Of a DNA stretch of 16,016 bases, positions 5,795 through 13,978 are shown in pieces. Positions within the stretch are counted from its first letter, which is position 1. Each line of letters begins with the position of its first letter. A program made the position numbers and the translations under genes. Under the pieces are notes generated by a model that did no database searches, was not told the origin of the DNA, and worked only from the letters and a program-made list of their open reading frames with translations. The stretch spans positions 1-16,016 of the forward strand of contig SFEH01000039.1 in assembly GCA_004557315.1 (NCBI GenBank). Reading direction: 5' to 3'. Source of the DNA: Bacteroidales bacterium. Lineage in GTDB: Bacteria > Bacteroidota > Bacteroidia > Bacteroidales > UBA3663.

Positions 5795-7321
5795 TTATTT
5801 GTTGTCGATAATGTCGGTTAGTTCCTCGTAGTACTGACGTGAATTTGAAAGACGCGGAATCTTGATCTGTCCGCCGAGCTTGCCTTTCTTCTTCTTGAGC
5901 CATGCCGAGAATGTGCCAGAAGGAGCCGAGGTCAGCTGAAGGCGATCGAGGAATATGCCCTTGTAGCGCTTTGCCTCATAGTCGGAATTGACCTTCTGAA
6001 GGTTCTGGTCGAGCATGTTGGCGAATGCCTCAAGATCGGAAGGGGCTTTGGCAAACTCGATGATCCAGGAATGATGGCCTTTCTTGTTGTCGGATGCGAA
6101 GGTGGGGGCAGCCGTATAGTCAGAGATCTCTGCACCTGTGGCCTTGCAGGTCATTGCAATGGCTTCGTCGGCATTCGATACCATGAGTTCCTCGCCAAAG
6201 GCATTGATAAACGCCTTGGTGCGTCCGGTGATGAAGAACTTGTATGGGTCCTTCTGGGTGAAGCGGACGGTATCGCCGATGATGTAGCGCCATAGTCCAG
6301 GGGTCGTGATGACCATCGCATAGTTGCGGCCTATCTCAACATCCTTCAGTGGGATGGCCTTCATAGAAGATGTATCGTCGCAGAACTCATCCATCGGGAT
6401 GAACTCGTAGAAGATGCGGTTGTCGATGACGAGCTGCATTGCCTTGTCGTCCCATGAGGACTGTATGCCGAAGAATCCTTCAGAAGCATTGTAGGTCTCG
6501 AGATAGTGCATCTTGGCCGATGGAATGAGCTTCTCATACTGGTCGCGATATGGACCGAAGGCAATGCCACCGTGGAAGAAGACCTCAAGGTTGGGCCATA
6601 CTTCGGTGATGTCGTTGGCATTCTTCTGACGGAGCACCTCCTTGAGGACCCCCATCATCCAGCTTGGGACACCCGAGATCGAAGTGACATTGACGTCCTT
6701 GGTGTGTTCGACCAGGGCAGGCAGTTTCTTCTCCCACTCCGACATAAGGGCTGTTTGCTTGTCGGGAGTGCGGATGTAGTTGACAAAAGGAGTGACATTC
6801 TGGATGAGACAAGCCGAGAGATCACCACACTTGATGCCCTGAGGCAGGTCTTTTTCATCGGCGAAACTTCCGCCGAGGATGAGACCCTTGCCCTCGAACA
6901 TCCTTGACTTCGGGTTGAGCATCAGATAGATGATAGCACTGTCTGTGCCTCCACGATAGTGAGTGTGGGTCAAGGCATAGTCGGTCACAGGTATGTACTT
7001 TGACTTGTCGCTCGTAGTGCCGCTCGACTTGGCAAACCATTTGCAGAGCCCTGGCCACAGCACGTTCTTCTCGCCCTGAAGCATCCGTTCGATCCATGGC
7101 TTAATCTCATCGTAGGTCACGAGAGGCACGGTCTCGGAGAATCGCTTATAGTCGAAACCGTCATCGCCAAAGCCGTAATGCTTGCCAAAGGCTGTGCGGC
7201 GAGCACGGTGAACGAGCGCATCAAACTGCTCCTGCTGAATCTCGGCAGCATGAGAGGCATAACGCTTGATCTGACGTACACGACGCGAGAATGCTACTTT
7301 ATTTATGATCTTTGTAATCAT
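5795..7321 (-). CDS. GH3 auxin-responsive-promoter family protein (adenylate-forming, acyl-amide synthetase-like)
   Basis: The 508-residue protein belongs to the GH3 branch of adenylate-forming enzymes. Plant members join amino acids to jasmonate, auxin or benzoates through an acyl-AMP intermediate. The visible motifs are the nucleotide-binding SSGTTSDKSKYIPVT (99-113), the YNASEGFFG segment (277-285), and IIGDTVRF (347-354) followed by FFITGRTKAFINAFGEEL (362-379), which resembles the hinge and C-terminal cap of the family. No signal peptide or membrane segment is present, so the protein should be cytoplasmic. The substrate in bacteria is not known to me, and amino-acid conjugation to a carboxylic acid is inferred from family chemistry. 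Its ATG directly abuts the topA stop (TAAATG), and it is followed 11 bases later by metG. Confidence 0.9.
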   Translation of the reverse strand: MITKIINKVAFSRRVRQIKRYASHAAEIQQEQFDALVHRARRTAFGKHYGFGDDGFDYKRFSETVPLVTYDEIKPWIERMLQGEKNVLWPGLCKWFAKSSGTTSDKSKYIPVTDYALTHTHYRGGTDSAIIYLMLNPKSRMFEGKGLILGGSFADEKDLPQGIKCGDLSACLIQNVTPFVNYIRTPDKQTALMSEWEKKLPALVEHTKDVNVTSISGVPSWMMGVLKEVLRQKNANDITEVWPNLEVFFHGGIAFGPYRDQYEKLIPSAKMHYLETYNASEGFFGIQSSWDDKAMQLVIDNRIFYEFIPMDEFCDDTSSMKAIPLKDVEIGRNYAMVITTPGLWRYIIGDTVRFTQKDPYKFFITGRTKAFINAFGEELMVSNADEAIAMTCKATGAEISDYTAAPTFASDNKKGHHSWIIEFAKAPSDLEAFANMLDQNLQKVNSDYEAKRYKGIFLDRLQLTSAPSGTFSAWLKKKKGKLGGQIKIPRLSNSRQYYEELTDIIDNK

Positions 7322-9661
7322 TTAGCTCTTTGTTCTTCTGCCGCGGTGTGCTGTCGTAGGGGCAGCATTCTTGGCAGCTTCGATAATCTCAATACATTCC
7401 TCATAGCTGATAGCCTGCAGATCCTTGTTGTGAGGCAGCTTGTAGTTCTTGCCTTCTTTTGAGAGATAAGGGCCATACTGACCGTTGATCATGAGCAGGG
7501 AAGGATCTTCATCAAAACGACGCATGATGCGGCTCTCATCGAGCTTGCGCTTGTCTTCAATAAGCTTGACAGCCTCGTCGAAGGTAAGCTCAGTTGGATT
7601 CATCTCCTTTGGAATGGTGATGCTCGTCTTGCCATGGCAGATATATGGGCCGAACTTGCCAAGGCGCACGATGATTGTTTCGCTCTCATACTCGCCAAGC
7701 TCGCGAGGCAGGTCGAACAGCTTCAGGGCTTCCTCGAGGGTGAGTGTCGTGATCGACTGATTCTTTTGCAGTGCTGCAAATCGTGGCTTATCGACTTCGG
7801 CAGCAGTACCGATCTGCACCACAGGTCCGAAGCGCGAAATCTTGACGCTCACTGTATGTCCAGACTTTGGATCCTTGCCAAGGATGCGCTCGCCTGCTTT
7901 CTGTGCCGAACGTTCTTCGATGGCAGTGTTGACGAGCGGATGGAAGACCTCATAGAACGAAGCTATACAATCGGTCCAGCTTTCTTCGCCTTCAGCTATC
8001 TTGTCGAACTGATTCTCGATATTGGCTGTAAAGTTGTTATTGATGATATTTGGGAAATGCGACACGAGGAAGTCGTTGACCACAATTCCGATGTCGGTAG
8101 GCAGGAGCTTGCCCTTTTCCACACCTACTGTTTCTGACACCTTGGATGCCTTGATCTTATTGTCCTTGAGGGTGAGTCGTGTGAGCTGAATCTTTTCAGC
8201 TGGCTTGTCGCCCTTGACAACATAGTCGCGCTGAAGGATGGTAGTGATGGTCGGTGCATAGGTAGAAGGACGGCCTATGCCTAATTCCTCCATTTTCTTG
8301 ACAAGGCTCGCTTCAGAGTAGCGTTGAGGATGCTGTGTGAAACGCTGAGTAGCATCGGCAGAACTGAGGTTGAGCGACTGGTTGAGTGTGACTAATGGAA
8401 GGAGTGAAGAAGCCGACTGGTCGTCATCTTCATCGCGCGACTCCATATAGACCTTCAGGAAGCCGTCGAACTTGATTACCTCGCCTGTTGCCACGAATCG
8501 TTCGTCGATACCGTCGGCACTAATCTCTATAACGGTCTTCTCGATCTGTGCGTCGGTCATCTGTGAAGAGATGGTTCGCTTCCAGATCAGGTCATACAGA
8601 CGGCGTTCGGCTGCTGTACCTTCTATGGCTGTCTTGTCCATATAAGTTGGACGAATGGCCTCGTGAGCCTCCTGTGCTCCTTTTGACTGGGTTGTGTATT
8701 TGCGAATCTGAAGATACTCTTCGCCCATCAGCTCGATGATCTGCTTCTTGGAAGCACCAAGACAGAGTGAAGAGAGGTTGACCGAGTCGGTACGCATATA
8801 GGTGATGAGACCCGATTCGTAGAGGCGCTGGGCAATAGACATTGTCTGCGAGACGCTGAAATGCAGTTTGCGCGATGCTTCCTGCTGCAAGGTCGAAGTG
8901 GTGAAAGGAGGAGCAGGGAAGCGCTTAAGCGGACGTGTCTGGATGTCAGATACCACAAACTGTGCATTCTTGCACTTCTCAAGGAAGGCTCGAGCTTCTT
9001 CCTCGGTCTTGAATCGTGTCGAGAGCTCGGCATTGATGACAACAGGCTTGTTATCCTTGTCAAATGTGGCAAAAGAGCCGGTGATACGATAGCTCTCTTC
9101 CGACTTGAACTCCTGGATCTCGCGTTCACGCTCTACAATGAGGCGTACGGCAACGCTCTGTACACGTCCTGCCGAGAGCTGTGGCATGACCTTGCGCCAG
9201 AGGATAGGAGAGATCTGATAGCCCACGATACGATCAAGCACACGACGAGCCTGCTGTGCATTGACGAGATTGATGTCGATCGAACGAGGCGACTGGATGG
9301 CATCGAGGATTGCCGATTTGGTGATTTCGTGAAAGACGATGCGCTTGGTCTTGGACTTGTCGAGACCGAGCACCTCCGACAGGTGCCAGCTGATAGCCTC
9401 TCCCTCGCGGTCTTCATCGGATGCCAGCCATACGGTCTCTGCTTTCGCAGCCGCAGACTTTAGTTCCGAAACAAGACTTTTCTTATCGTCTGGGATAACA
9501 TATATCGGGGAAAAACCATGTTCAATATCTACGCTCATCTCATGATCACGCAAGTCACGGATATGACCGTAGCTCGATGTCACTTTGTAATCTGTTCCAA
9601 GGAACTTCTCGATGGTCTTTGCCTTGGCAGGAGACTCAACGATAACAAGATTTCGTGTCAT
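7322..9661 (-). CDS. topA: DNA topoisomerase I (type IA)
   Basis: Topoisomerase I relaxes negative supercoils by nicking one strand through a tyrosine-phosphate link. The 779-residue protein begins with a TOPRIM domain (NLVIVESPAKAKTIEKFLG, with Glu9; the acidic triad region SDEDREGEA at 81-89). The catalytic region GLITYMRTDS (284-293) places the nucleophile at Tyr288. QLSAGRVQSVAVRLIVERE (161-179) and the EAHEAIRPT segment are also typical. The C-terminal part holds repeats of the KFGPYI / QYGPYL type and ends in a basic tail (AHRGRRTKS). The tetracysteine zinc ribbons of the Escherichia coli enzyme are absent, a known variation of this domain. ATG at 9661 is the first gene after the terminator of the neighbouring unit, and a promoter-like box lies 38-45 bases upstream. 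It appears to head the seven-gene unit ending with lemA. Confidence 0.97.
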   Translation of the reverse strand: MTRNLVIVESPAKAKTIEKFLGTDYKVTSSYGHIRDLRDHEMSVDIEHGFSPIYVIPDDKKSLVSELKSAAAKAETVWLASDEDREGEAISWHLSEVLGLDKSKTKRIVFHEITKSAILDAIQSPRSIDINLVNAQQARRVLDRIVGYQISPILWRKVMPQLSAGRVQSVAVRLIVEREREIQEFKSEESYRITGSFATFDKDNKPVVINAELSTRFKTEEEARAFLEKCKNAQFVVSDIQTRPLKRFPAPPFTTSTLQQEASRKLHFSVSQTMSIAQRLYESGLITYMRTDSVNLSSLCLGASKKQIIELMGEEYLQIRKYTTQSKGAQEAHEAIRPTYMDKTAIEGTAAERRLYDLIWKRTISSQMTDAQIEKTVIEISADGIDERFVATGEVIKFDGFLKVYMESRDEDDDQSASSLLPLVTLNQSLNLSSADATQRFTQHPQRYSEASLVKKMEELGIGRPSTYAPTITTILQRDYVVKGDKPAEKIQLTRLTLKDNKIKASKVSETVGVEKGKLLPTDIGIVVNDFLVSHFPNIINNNFTANIENQFDKIAEGEESWTDCIASFYEVFHPLVNTAIEERSAQKAGERILGKDPKSGHTVSVKISRFGPVVQIGTAAEVDKPRFAALQKNQSITTLTLEEALKLFDLPRELGEYESETIIVRLGKFGPYICHGKTSITIPKEMNPTELTFDEAVKLIEDKRKLDESRIMRRFDEDPSLLMINGQYGPYLSKEGKNYKLPHNKDLQAISYEECIEIIEAAKNAAPTTAHRGRRTKS

Positions 9662-9698
9662 TATGTATATCTTTTCAAATAAATTATTATTGCTCGAA

Positions 9699-9706
9699 CA
9701 AATTTA
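9699..9706 (-). promoter_or_regulatory. Candidate -7 promoter box upstream of topA
   Basis: On the - strand these bases read TAAATTTG, an exact match to the Bacteroidetes primary sigma -7 consensus TAnnTTTG. It lies about 38 bases before the topA ATG and downstream of the neighbouring terminator, the only sizeable gap ahead of the unit. The -33 region is T-rich, but no clear TTTG is found at the expected distance. The placement is good and the match is short. Confidence 0.4.
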
Positions 9707-9724
9707 GTCGCAAAAATAAGATAA

Positions 9725-9758
9725 AAAATCGGATGTTGTATCGACAACACCCGATTTT
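9725..9758 (-). terminator. Intrinsic terminator closing the barrel/TPR unit
   Basis: AAAATCGG (9725-9732) pairs with CCGATTTT (9751-9758). After one A-C mismatch, TGTTGT pairs with ACAACA around a 4-base loop. On the - strand the stem is followed by a T-rich tract (TTTTTTATCTTATTTTTG counting from the stem end). It lies about 86 bases past the barrel stop and separates that unit from topA. Confidence 0.8.
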
Positions 9759-9768
9759 CTTATTAATA

Positions 9769-9833
9769 ATGTATTTTTTTAAAATAATACATCTTAAATA
9801 GGCAAATCTGCTATACAAGTCGTGCAGTTTTGC
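9769..9833 (-). other. Two further inverted repeats in the 3' untranslated region of the barrel gene
   Basis: ATGTATT (9769-9775) pairs with AATACAT (9786-9792). Farther in, GCAAA-T-CTGC (9802-9811) pairs with GCAG-T-TTTGC (9824-9833) with one internal mismatch and a 12-base loop. With the terminator they make three successive hairpins between the barrel stop codon and the end of the transcript. They could protect the message 3' end, but that function is inferred. Confidence 0.4.
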
Positions 9834-9843
9834 TGTTATGTCA

Positions 9844-11451
9844 TCAGAATCTCCACATGAAGCCGGCGTGAATATTGATTTTCTGTGCAGGAACGCCTGC
9901 CCACAGCTGATATTCGTTGTTCAGAAGGTTCTTGCCATTGATGAAGATGTCCAGATTATCCATGAGCTGATAGTCGGCACGGAAGTTGAGGTCGAGGATG
10001 TTTCCAAGGTCAACGTCGGTCTCATATCTCTTCAACTGATCGTCGGCTGATTCTACATAATTGGTGCAATAGGCCATCTTGCGGTCTATTCCTCCATCGA
10101 AACCGAGGTCGAGCGATAGCTTTGAGGAAGGATTGCTCAAGAAGTGCAGTCCGACATTCAGCTTTTCGCAACCGAAGCGAGGGTTGGAGCTAAACTTAAC
10201 GCCAGCCTTGGTCTTGAAGTATTTGCTGTACTCATAATCCATGTATGCGCCAGCCGTGAACTCAAATTCGTCGTCCTGGACCAGCTGTGCAAATGTATCT
10301 GACATTTCGGCATCAAGAAGGTCACTTATCAGAGCCGCACCGATATAAGCTCCATAATGGAACGATCCGTTGTCGTTGTTCTCATAACCGAGAGTGACGT
10401 CAAACAGAGTTGTCTCTTTTCCATTGTCCATCAAGTTAGAAGCCATTGGCATGACTGAAAGCAGATCGTAGAGCTCATAGCGGGATACGCCAGCCTTGGC
10501 ATTGACATAGAAACGAGACAGACTCGTTGAGCCAAACCTGCTGTATTCTATCTCAGGCAAAAAGACAAAGGTGTTTTCTTCGCCAAACTGCATTCCGAGA
10601 TTGAGCGATGCAACGACGTTCCACTCATCATTGTCATACCATCCATACTTTCCGCCAAGTCTGATTGAGTTTTCAGAAGTGCCGAATAGATTCTCAGCAT
10701 CGCGATAATACTGAATGTCGAGAGAAAGGTCGTTGACATCATAGATAACACCTGCACCTAAACGGCCAGCCTTCTGCTTGTCATTCTCATTCAATGAACT
10801 TATGTCGTACAAAAAGTCATTATCATTGATGAAATCAGGATCAACCATTGCAGCAGGCAATAATTTTAGATTCATCATATTATAATTGCGTCCGCTCGCG
10901 CATATATATGCACGCACACGAGAAGAGTTGAGGAAGATGTGGTCGATACCCAACTTGACATCACCATTCATCATACGGTTTTCCCAAGTGCCTGATGACA
11001 GTTGTCCCTTTTCTGTGCCTGTCGATGCAGGGGAAAATATCGCGTATGGCAGGTCAAGATCGCCTTGGGTCGCAAAGCCATTGAGTTCGGCAAAGAAGTC
11101 CTTGTATGACACGCCAGCGCTGAGGTCGGCATTAATATAGTTGCCAGCGCTGAACTTGATGAAACCAGACTCTGGATTATCGGTAGCAATTACTTGTCCT
11201 GCTGGCATCACACCCACTTCAGAGCTTGTTGCAGTAGGCGCAAGCCAGTCGGCATAGCGTGTAGCTGACTTCCTGATTGCAATCTCTTCCTGCTTTGGCT
11301 GCTGGTCGATCTTGTTGGCATCGCGCACGATAGGAGAGAAGTCACGTTCGACTACCATCGATTGCTGTAGGGTCGTATCTTTCTGTGCGAAAGCAGAAAC
11401 GCTACCAAGCGACAACGAACTGACTAATAAGATATTATATATATTATTCAT
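9844..11451 (-). CDS. Plug-less TonB-receptor-like outer-membrane beta-barrel protein
   Basis: The 535-residue protein starts with a signal peptide (MNNIYNILLVSSLSLGSVSA, cleavage after about A22 before QKD). A short linker region follows (about 23-95, with VVERDFSPIVRDANKIDQQP). From about residue 95 the sequence alternates like amphipathic beta strands to the end. The C-terminal part, NLDIFINGKNLLNNEYQLW and the final GFMWRF, matches the last strands of TonB-dependent receptors. The terminal Phe is the usual barrel-assembly signal. No plug domain or TonB box is seen, and the protein is about half to two thirds of full receptor length, so ordinary siderophore or SusC-like transport is unlikely. 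It follows the TPR gene by 2 bases and is the last gene before the terminator. The partner genes suggest an envelope assembly or secretion role, unproven. Confidence 0.75.
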   Translation of the reverse strand: MNNIYNILLVSSLSLGSVSAFAQKDTTLQQSMVVERDFSPIVRDANKIDQQPKQEEIAIRKSATRYADWLAPTATSSEVGVMPAGQVIATDNPESGFIKFSAGNYINADLSAGVSYKDFFAELNGFATQGDLDLPYAIFSPASTGTEKGQLSSGTWENRMMNGDVKLGIDHIFLNSSRVRAYICASGRNYNMMNLKLLPAAMVDPDFINDNDFLYDISSLNENDKQKAGRLGAGVIYDVNDLSLDIQYYRDAENLFGTSENSIRLGGKYGWYDNDEWNVVASLNLGMQFGEENTFVFLPEIEYSRFGSTSLSRFYVNAKAGVSRYELYDLLSVMPMASNLMDNGKETTLFDVTLGYENNDNGSFHYGAYIGAALISDLLDAEMSDTFAQLVQDDEFEFTAGAYMDYEYSKYFKTKAGVKFSSNPRFGCEKLNVGLHFLSNPSSKLSLDLGFDGGIDRKMAYCTNYVESADDQLKRYETDVDLGNILDLNFRADYQLMDNLDIFINGKNLLNNEYQLWAGVPAQKINIHAGFMWRF

Positions 11452-11453
11452 AA

Positions 11454-13961
11454 TTATTCTGAAATGAGGTTAGACAAGCGTTCTTCGATCAATGACTGAA
11501 TGTCATCATTCTCGGTGTAGTTTGACTTCAAGCTCTTGAGATACTCGGCAGCAGTGAAAGCATCATCGTTCTTGACCGAGATGTCGGACATAAGGATGAT
11601 GGCACGTGCAAGCCAATACTGATGCGAAGTGCCTTGCTGGATGAGTTCGGTGACTGTCTTGAGCGAGGCATCGACATTGTCAGTATCGAAGAGGCGCTGA
11701 GCCAGAAGATATTTGGCTTCTGAGCCTGCCTCGGTGCGTGTGTCGGCCGAACAAGTCTCAAGTAGGTTCATAGCTTCGGTGATCTTGTCCTGACCGAAAA
11801 AGGCCTTGGCAGCCATGAGCTGCATCTTCTGGAGATCGCGGAAGTCAACGTTCTCGTTGCAGAGTCGTGTATAGTTGTCGATTACCTTCTGGTAGTCGCC
11901 TGAAGCCAGAGCCACAGGCATCTCTGCAAAGAGATTGTCGGTCGAGATGGTCTTCAGGTCCTGAAGGGCTGTGACTGCTTCATCGGTATTAGGATACTTT
12001 TCAGCCACCATCTGATATATCTGTTGAGCCTGTGCTGTCTGACCGATGTTGTTATAGGTCATGGCAAGCTGAACGGCTGCCTGTGGAGCAGATGGCGATT
12101 CTGGATAGTTGCTGACAATGTGCTCGAACGACTTGATTGCTGCTTGGTTGTCGTTCTGGAGCAGGGAGGTATTGCCCTTCTCAAGCCATGCGTCATCGAT
12201 ATAGTCGCTTTGAGGATAGAGCGAGATAAGCTTGTCGAGAGTATTCTGCTTGTGCGAGTATTTCTTTTGAAGACCCATCATGAAAGCCTCCTGGAAAAGG
12301 GCGTATGGCGTTGAGTTGCTATTGGTTTCGGTTACAGTCGAATAATATGACTCAGCCTTCAGGAAGTCGCGTGTGTAGTAGGCACAGTCGCCAAGGCGCA
12401 CCAATGCGTCATAATAAGTCTCTGAACCATGTTCGTCGGGATATGACACATATTTCTCAAAGCATCCGATTGCTTCGGCAAATCTCTGCTGCTTGAACAT
12501 CACATATCCAAGGCTGTAGTTGCCAACGGCTTTCAGGTGCTTGTCGTTGACCGAAGCACTCTTGCTGATGAATGTGCGGTAATCGCTGGCAGCTTCGTCG
12601 AGCGAATTCAGATGATAGCGTGATTCGCCTCTCCAGAAATGTGCGAGAGCCTTCACGTTCTCTTTCGAAGTTGACACCTTGAGAGCTTCGGTGAAGTTCT
12701 TGTTGGCCGATGCATAATCAGCATTGACATAGTCTTTTATGCCACATTCATAGAGGAGTCGTTGTTTTGCATCAAGAATGGTCTGATTCGGCTTTCTGAT
12801 CTTTCCTATTGATGCGAGTGCCGAATCGTAGTTCTTGGTGGTCATATAGACTTCGGTGAGATACGTGCTGATGTTGTCGGCATATTGGCTGTTTGGATAG
12901 TTGTTGAGAAAACTTTCGAATTGATTCACTTCGTCACCCCAAGGAGAATAAGAGGTGTCGTGGATCAGAACCGCCTTGTTGTAGGCAGCAGCCTCCTGCA
13001 CTTCCTTGTCGGCCGACAGTGAGGCAGCCTGATCGAATGCCATTTTTGCCTTAGGTGTCTCGTTGGCAAGCATATAGGTCTGTCCGAGCAGCATATAGGA
13101 ATATTGACGCACATGAAGGTCATCGCTGTTGACAGCCTTGCTCAATGCTTTTTCCGCAAGCTTGTATTCACCCTTCTCATAGGCAAGAACAGCACAGTTA
13201 TAGGCGCTGACAGCTACGGGCGATTCGGTCGAATTGATGTATTTCTTGTAGAGTTCGAGTGCCTGCATTGTATCTTCAGTGCTTGCAAGACATTCGGCCT
13301 TGATGCGAATCACTTCATTCCTCTGTTCAGGATCATTGAAGTTGGACATGAATCCAGGGGTATTGATGAGTTCGAGCGCACTCTTGACATCGCCCTTGGC
13401 ATAAAGAATCTGCATCTTGTAGAACGGAACGGTCTGGCTGAATTTTGGATCGTCAGACAAGCCGTTGAAGCGATTCAGTGCATCGTCATACTTGCCTTCT
13501 ACATAATCGATGTAACCGAGGTAGTAAGTAGCCTCATTATAATAAGCAGGATCGCTGAAGTCAGAGACGAGAAGTTCATATTTCTTGCGAAGTGCCTTGT
13601 AATCAGGATTGTCACCATTAAGTTCGTTGAAATTCTCGTATAGGAACTGATATGGCTGTTCGCTTGGACGGAACTGATAGAGTTGAGGTACGGGCATGGC
13701 ATAATCGAACCTGCCTGTTGCAAGAATCTGGGCTCTTTCAAGTTCGAGAATAGCATCCGACAGGTATCGAGAACTTGGATAACGTTTGATGAAACGCTCC
13801 AGCATATCGGTATTCAGATAATCCTGACGAACTTTCTTGACCGCATCTAGATATTCTTGCTCTTCATTCTGAAGTGAAGAAGGCAAGATGGTCTGCGATT
13901 GCGCCATGACGGCAGAGTTGGCCAACAATAGTCCGAAAATGCCTAATAGGTGTTTGTTCAT
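11454..13961 (-). CDS. Large periplasmic tetratricopeptide-repeat protein
   Basis: The ATG at 13961 gives 835 residues starting MNKHLLGIFGLLLANSAVMAQ, a signal peptide cleaved after about A20. A frame extension to 13982 would use TTG and add seven residues in front of it. The mature protein is almost entirely helical TPR-like repeats. Clear ones include ATYYLGYIDYVEGKYDDAL (144-162), VGNYSLGYVMFKQQRFAEAI (479-498), the unit around 589-619 ending SFEHIVSNYP, and AAVQLAMTYNNIGQTAQAQQ (628-647). Several repeats end with the YPxS/YPNT turn typical of BamD/YbgF-type periplasmic scaffolds (352-360, 581-587, 619-623, 656-659). It is soluble, with no lipobox, and probably binds partner proteins in the periplasm. 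Its stop is 2 bases from the barrel gene, which suggests a fixed stoichiometry. Its own partner and function are unknown. Confidence 0.85.
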   Translation of the reverse strand: MNKHLLGIFGLLLANSAVMAQSQTILPSSLQNEEQEYLDAVKKVRQDYLNTDMLERFIKRYPSSRYLSDAILELERAQILATGRFDYAMPVPQLYQFRPSEQPYQFLYENFNELNGDNPDYKALRKKYELLVSDFSDPAYYNEATYYLGYIDYVEGKYDDALNRFNGLSDDPKFSQTVPFYKMQILYAKGDVKSALELINTPGFMSNFNDPEQRNEVIRIKAECLASTEDTMQALELYKKYINSTESPVAVSAYNCAVLAYEKGEYKLAEKALSKAVNSDDLHVRQYSYMLLGQTYMLANETPKAKMAFDQAASLSADKEVQEAAAYNKAVLIHDTSYSPWGDEVNQFESFLNNYPNSQYADNISTYLTEVYMTTKNYDSALASIGKIRKPNQTILDAKQRLLYECGIKDYVNADYASANKNFTEALKVSTSKENVKALAHFWRGESRYHLNSLDEAASDYRTFISKSASVNDKHLKAVGNYSLGYVMFKQQRFAEAIGCFEKYVSYPDEHGSETYYDALVRLGDCAYYTRDFLKAESYYSTVTETNSNSTPYALFQEAFMMGLQKKYSHKQNTLDKLISLYPQSDYIDDAWLEKGNTSLLQNDNQAAIKSFEHIVSNYPESPSAPQAAVQLAMTYNNIGQTAQAQQIYQMVAEKYPNTDEAVTALQDLKTISTDNLFAEMPVALASGDYQKVIDNYTRLCNENVDFRDLQKMQLMAAKAFFGQDKITEAMNLLETCSADTRTEAGSEAKYLLAQRLFDTDNVDASLKTVTELIQQGTSHQYWLARAIILMSDISVKNDDAFTAAEYLKSLKSNYTENDDIQSLIEERLSNLISE

Positions 13962-13978
13962 AATAATAAAATAATTAA

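Noticed and set aside
8861..9463. A 200-codon open frame on the + strand
   Set aside because: It is antisense inside topA across the catalytic region, with no family resemblance or leader. It is a shadow of topA codon use.
13104..13643. A 179-codon open frame on the + strand
   Set aside because: It is antisense to the TPR gene. Apparent hydrophobic stretches arise from the complementary strand of repeat helices.
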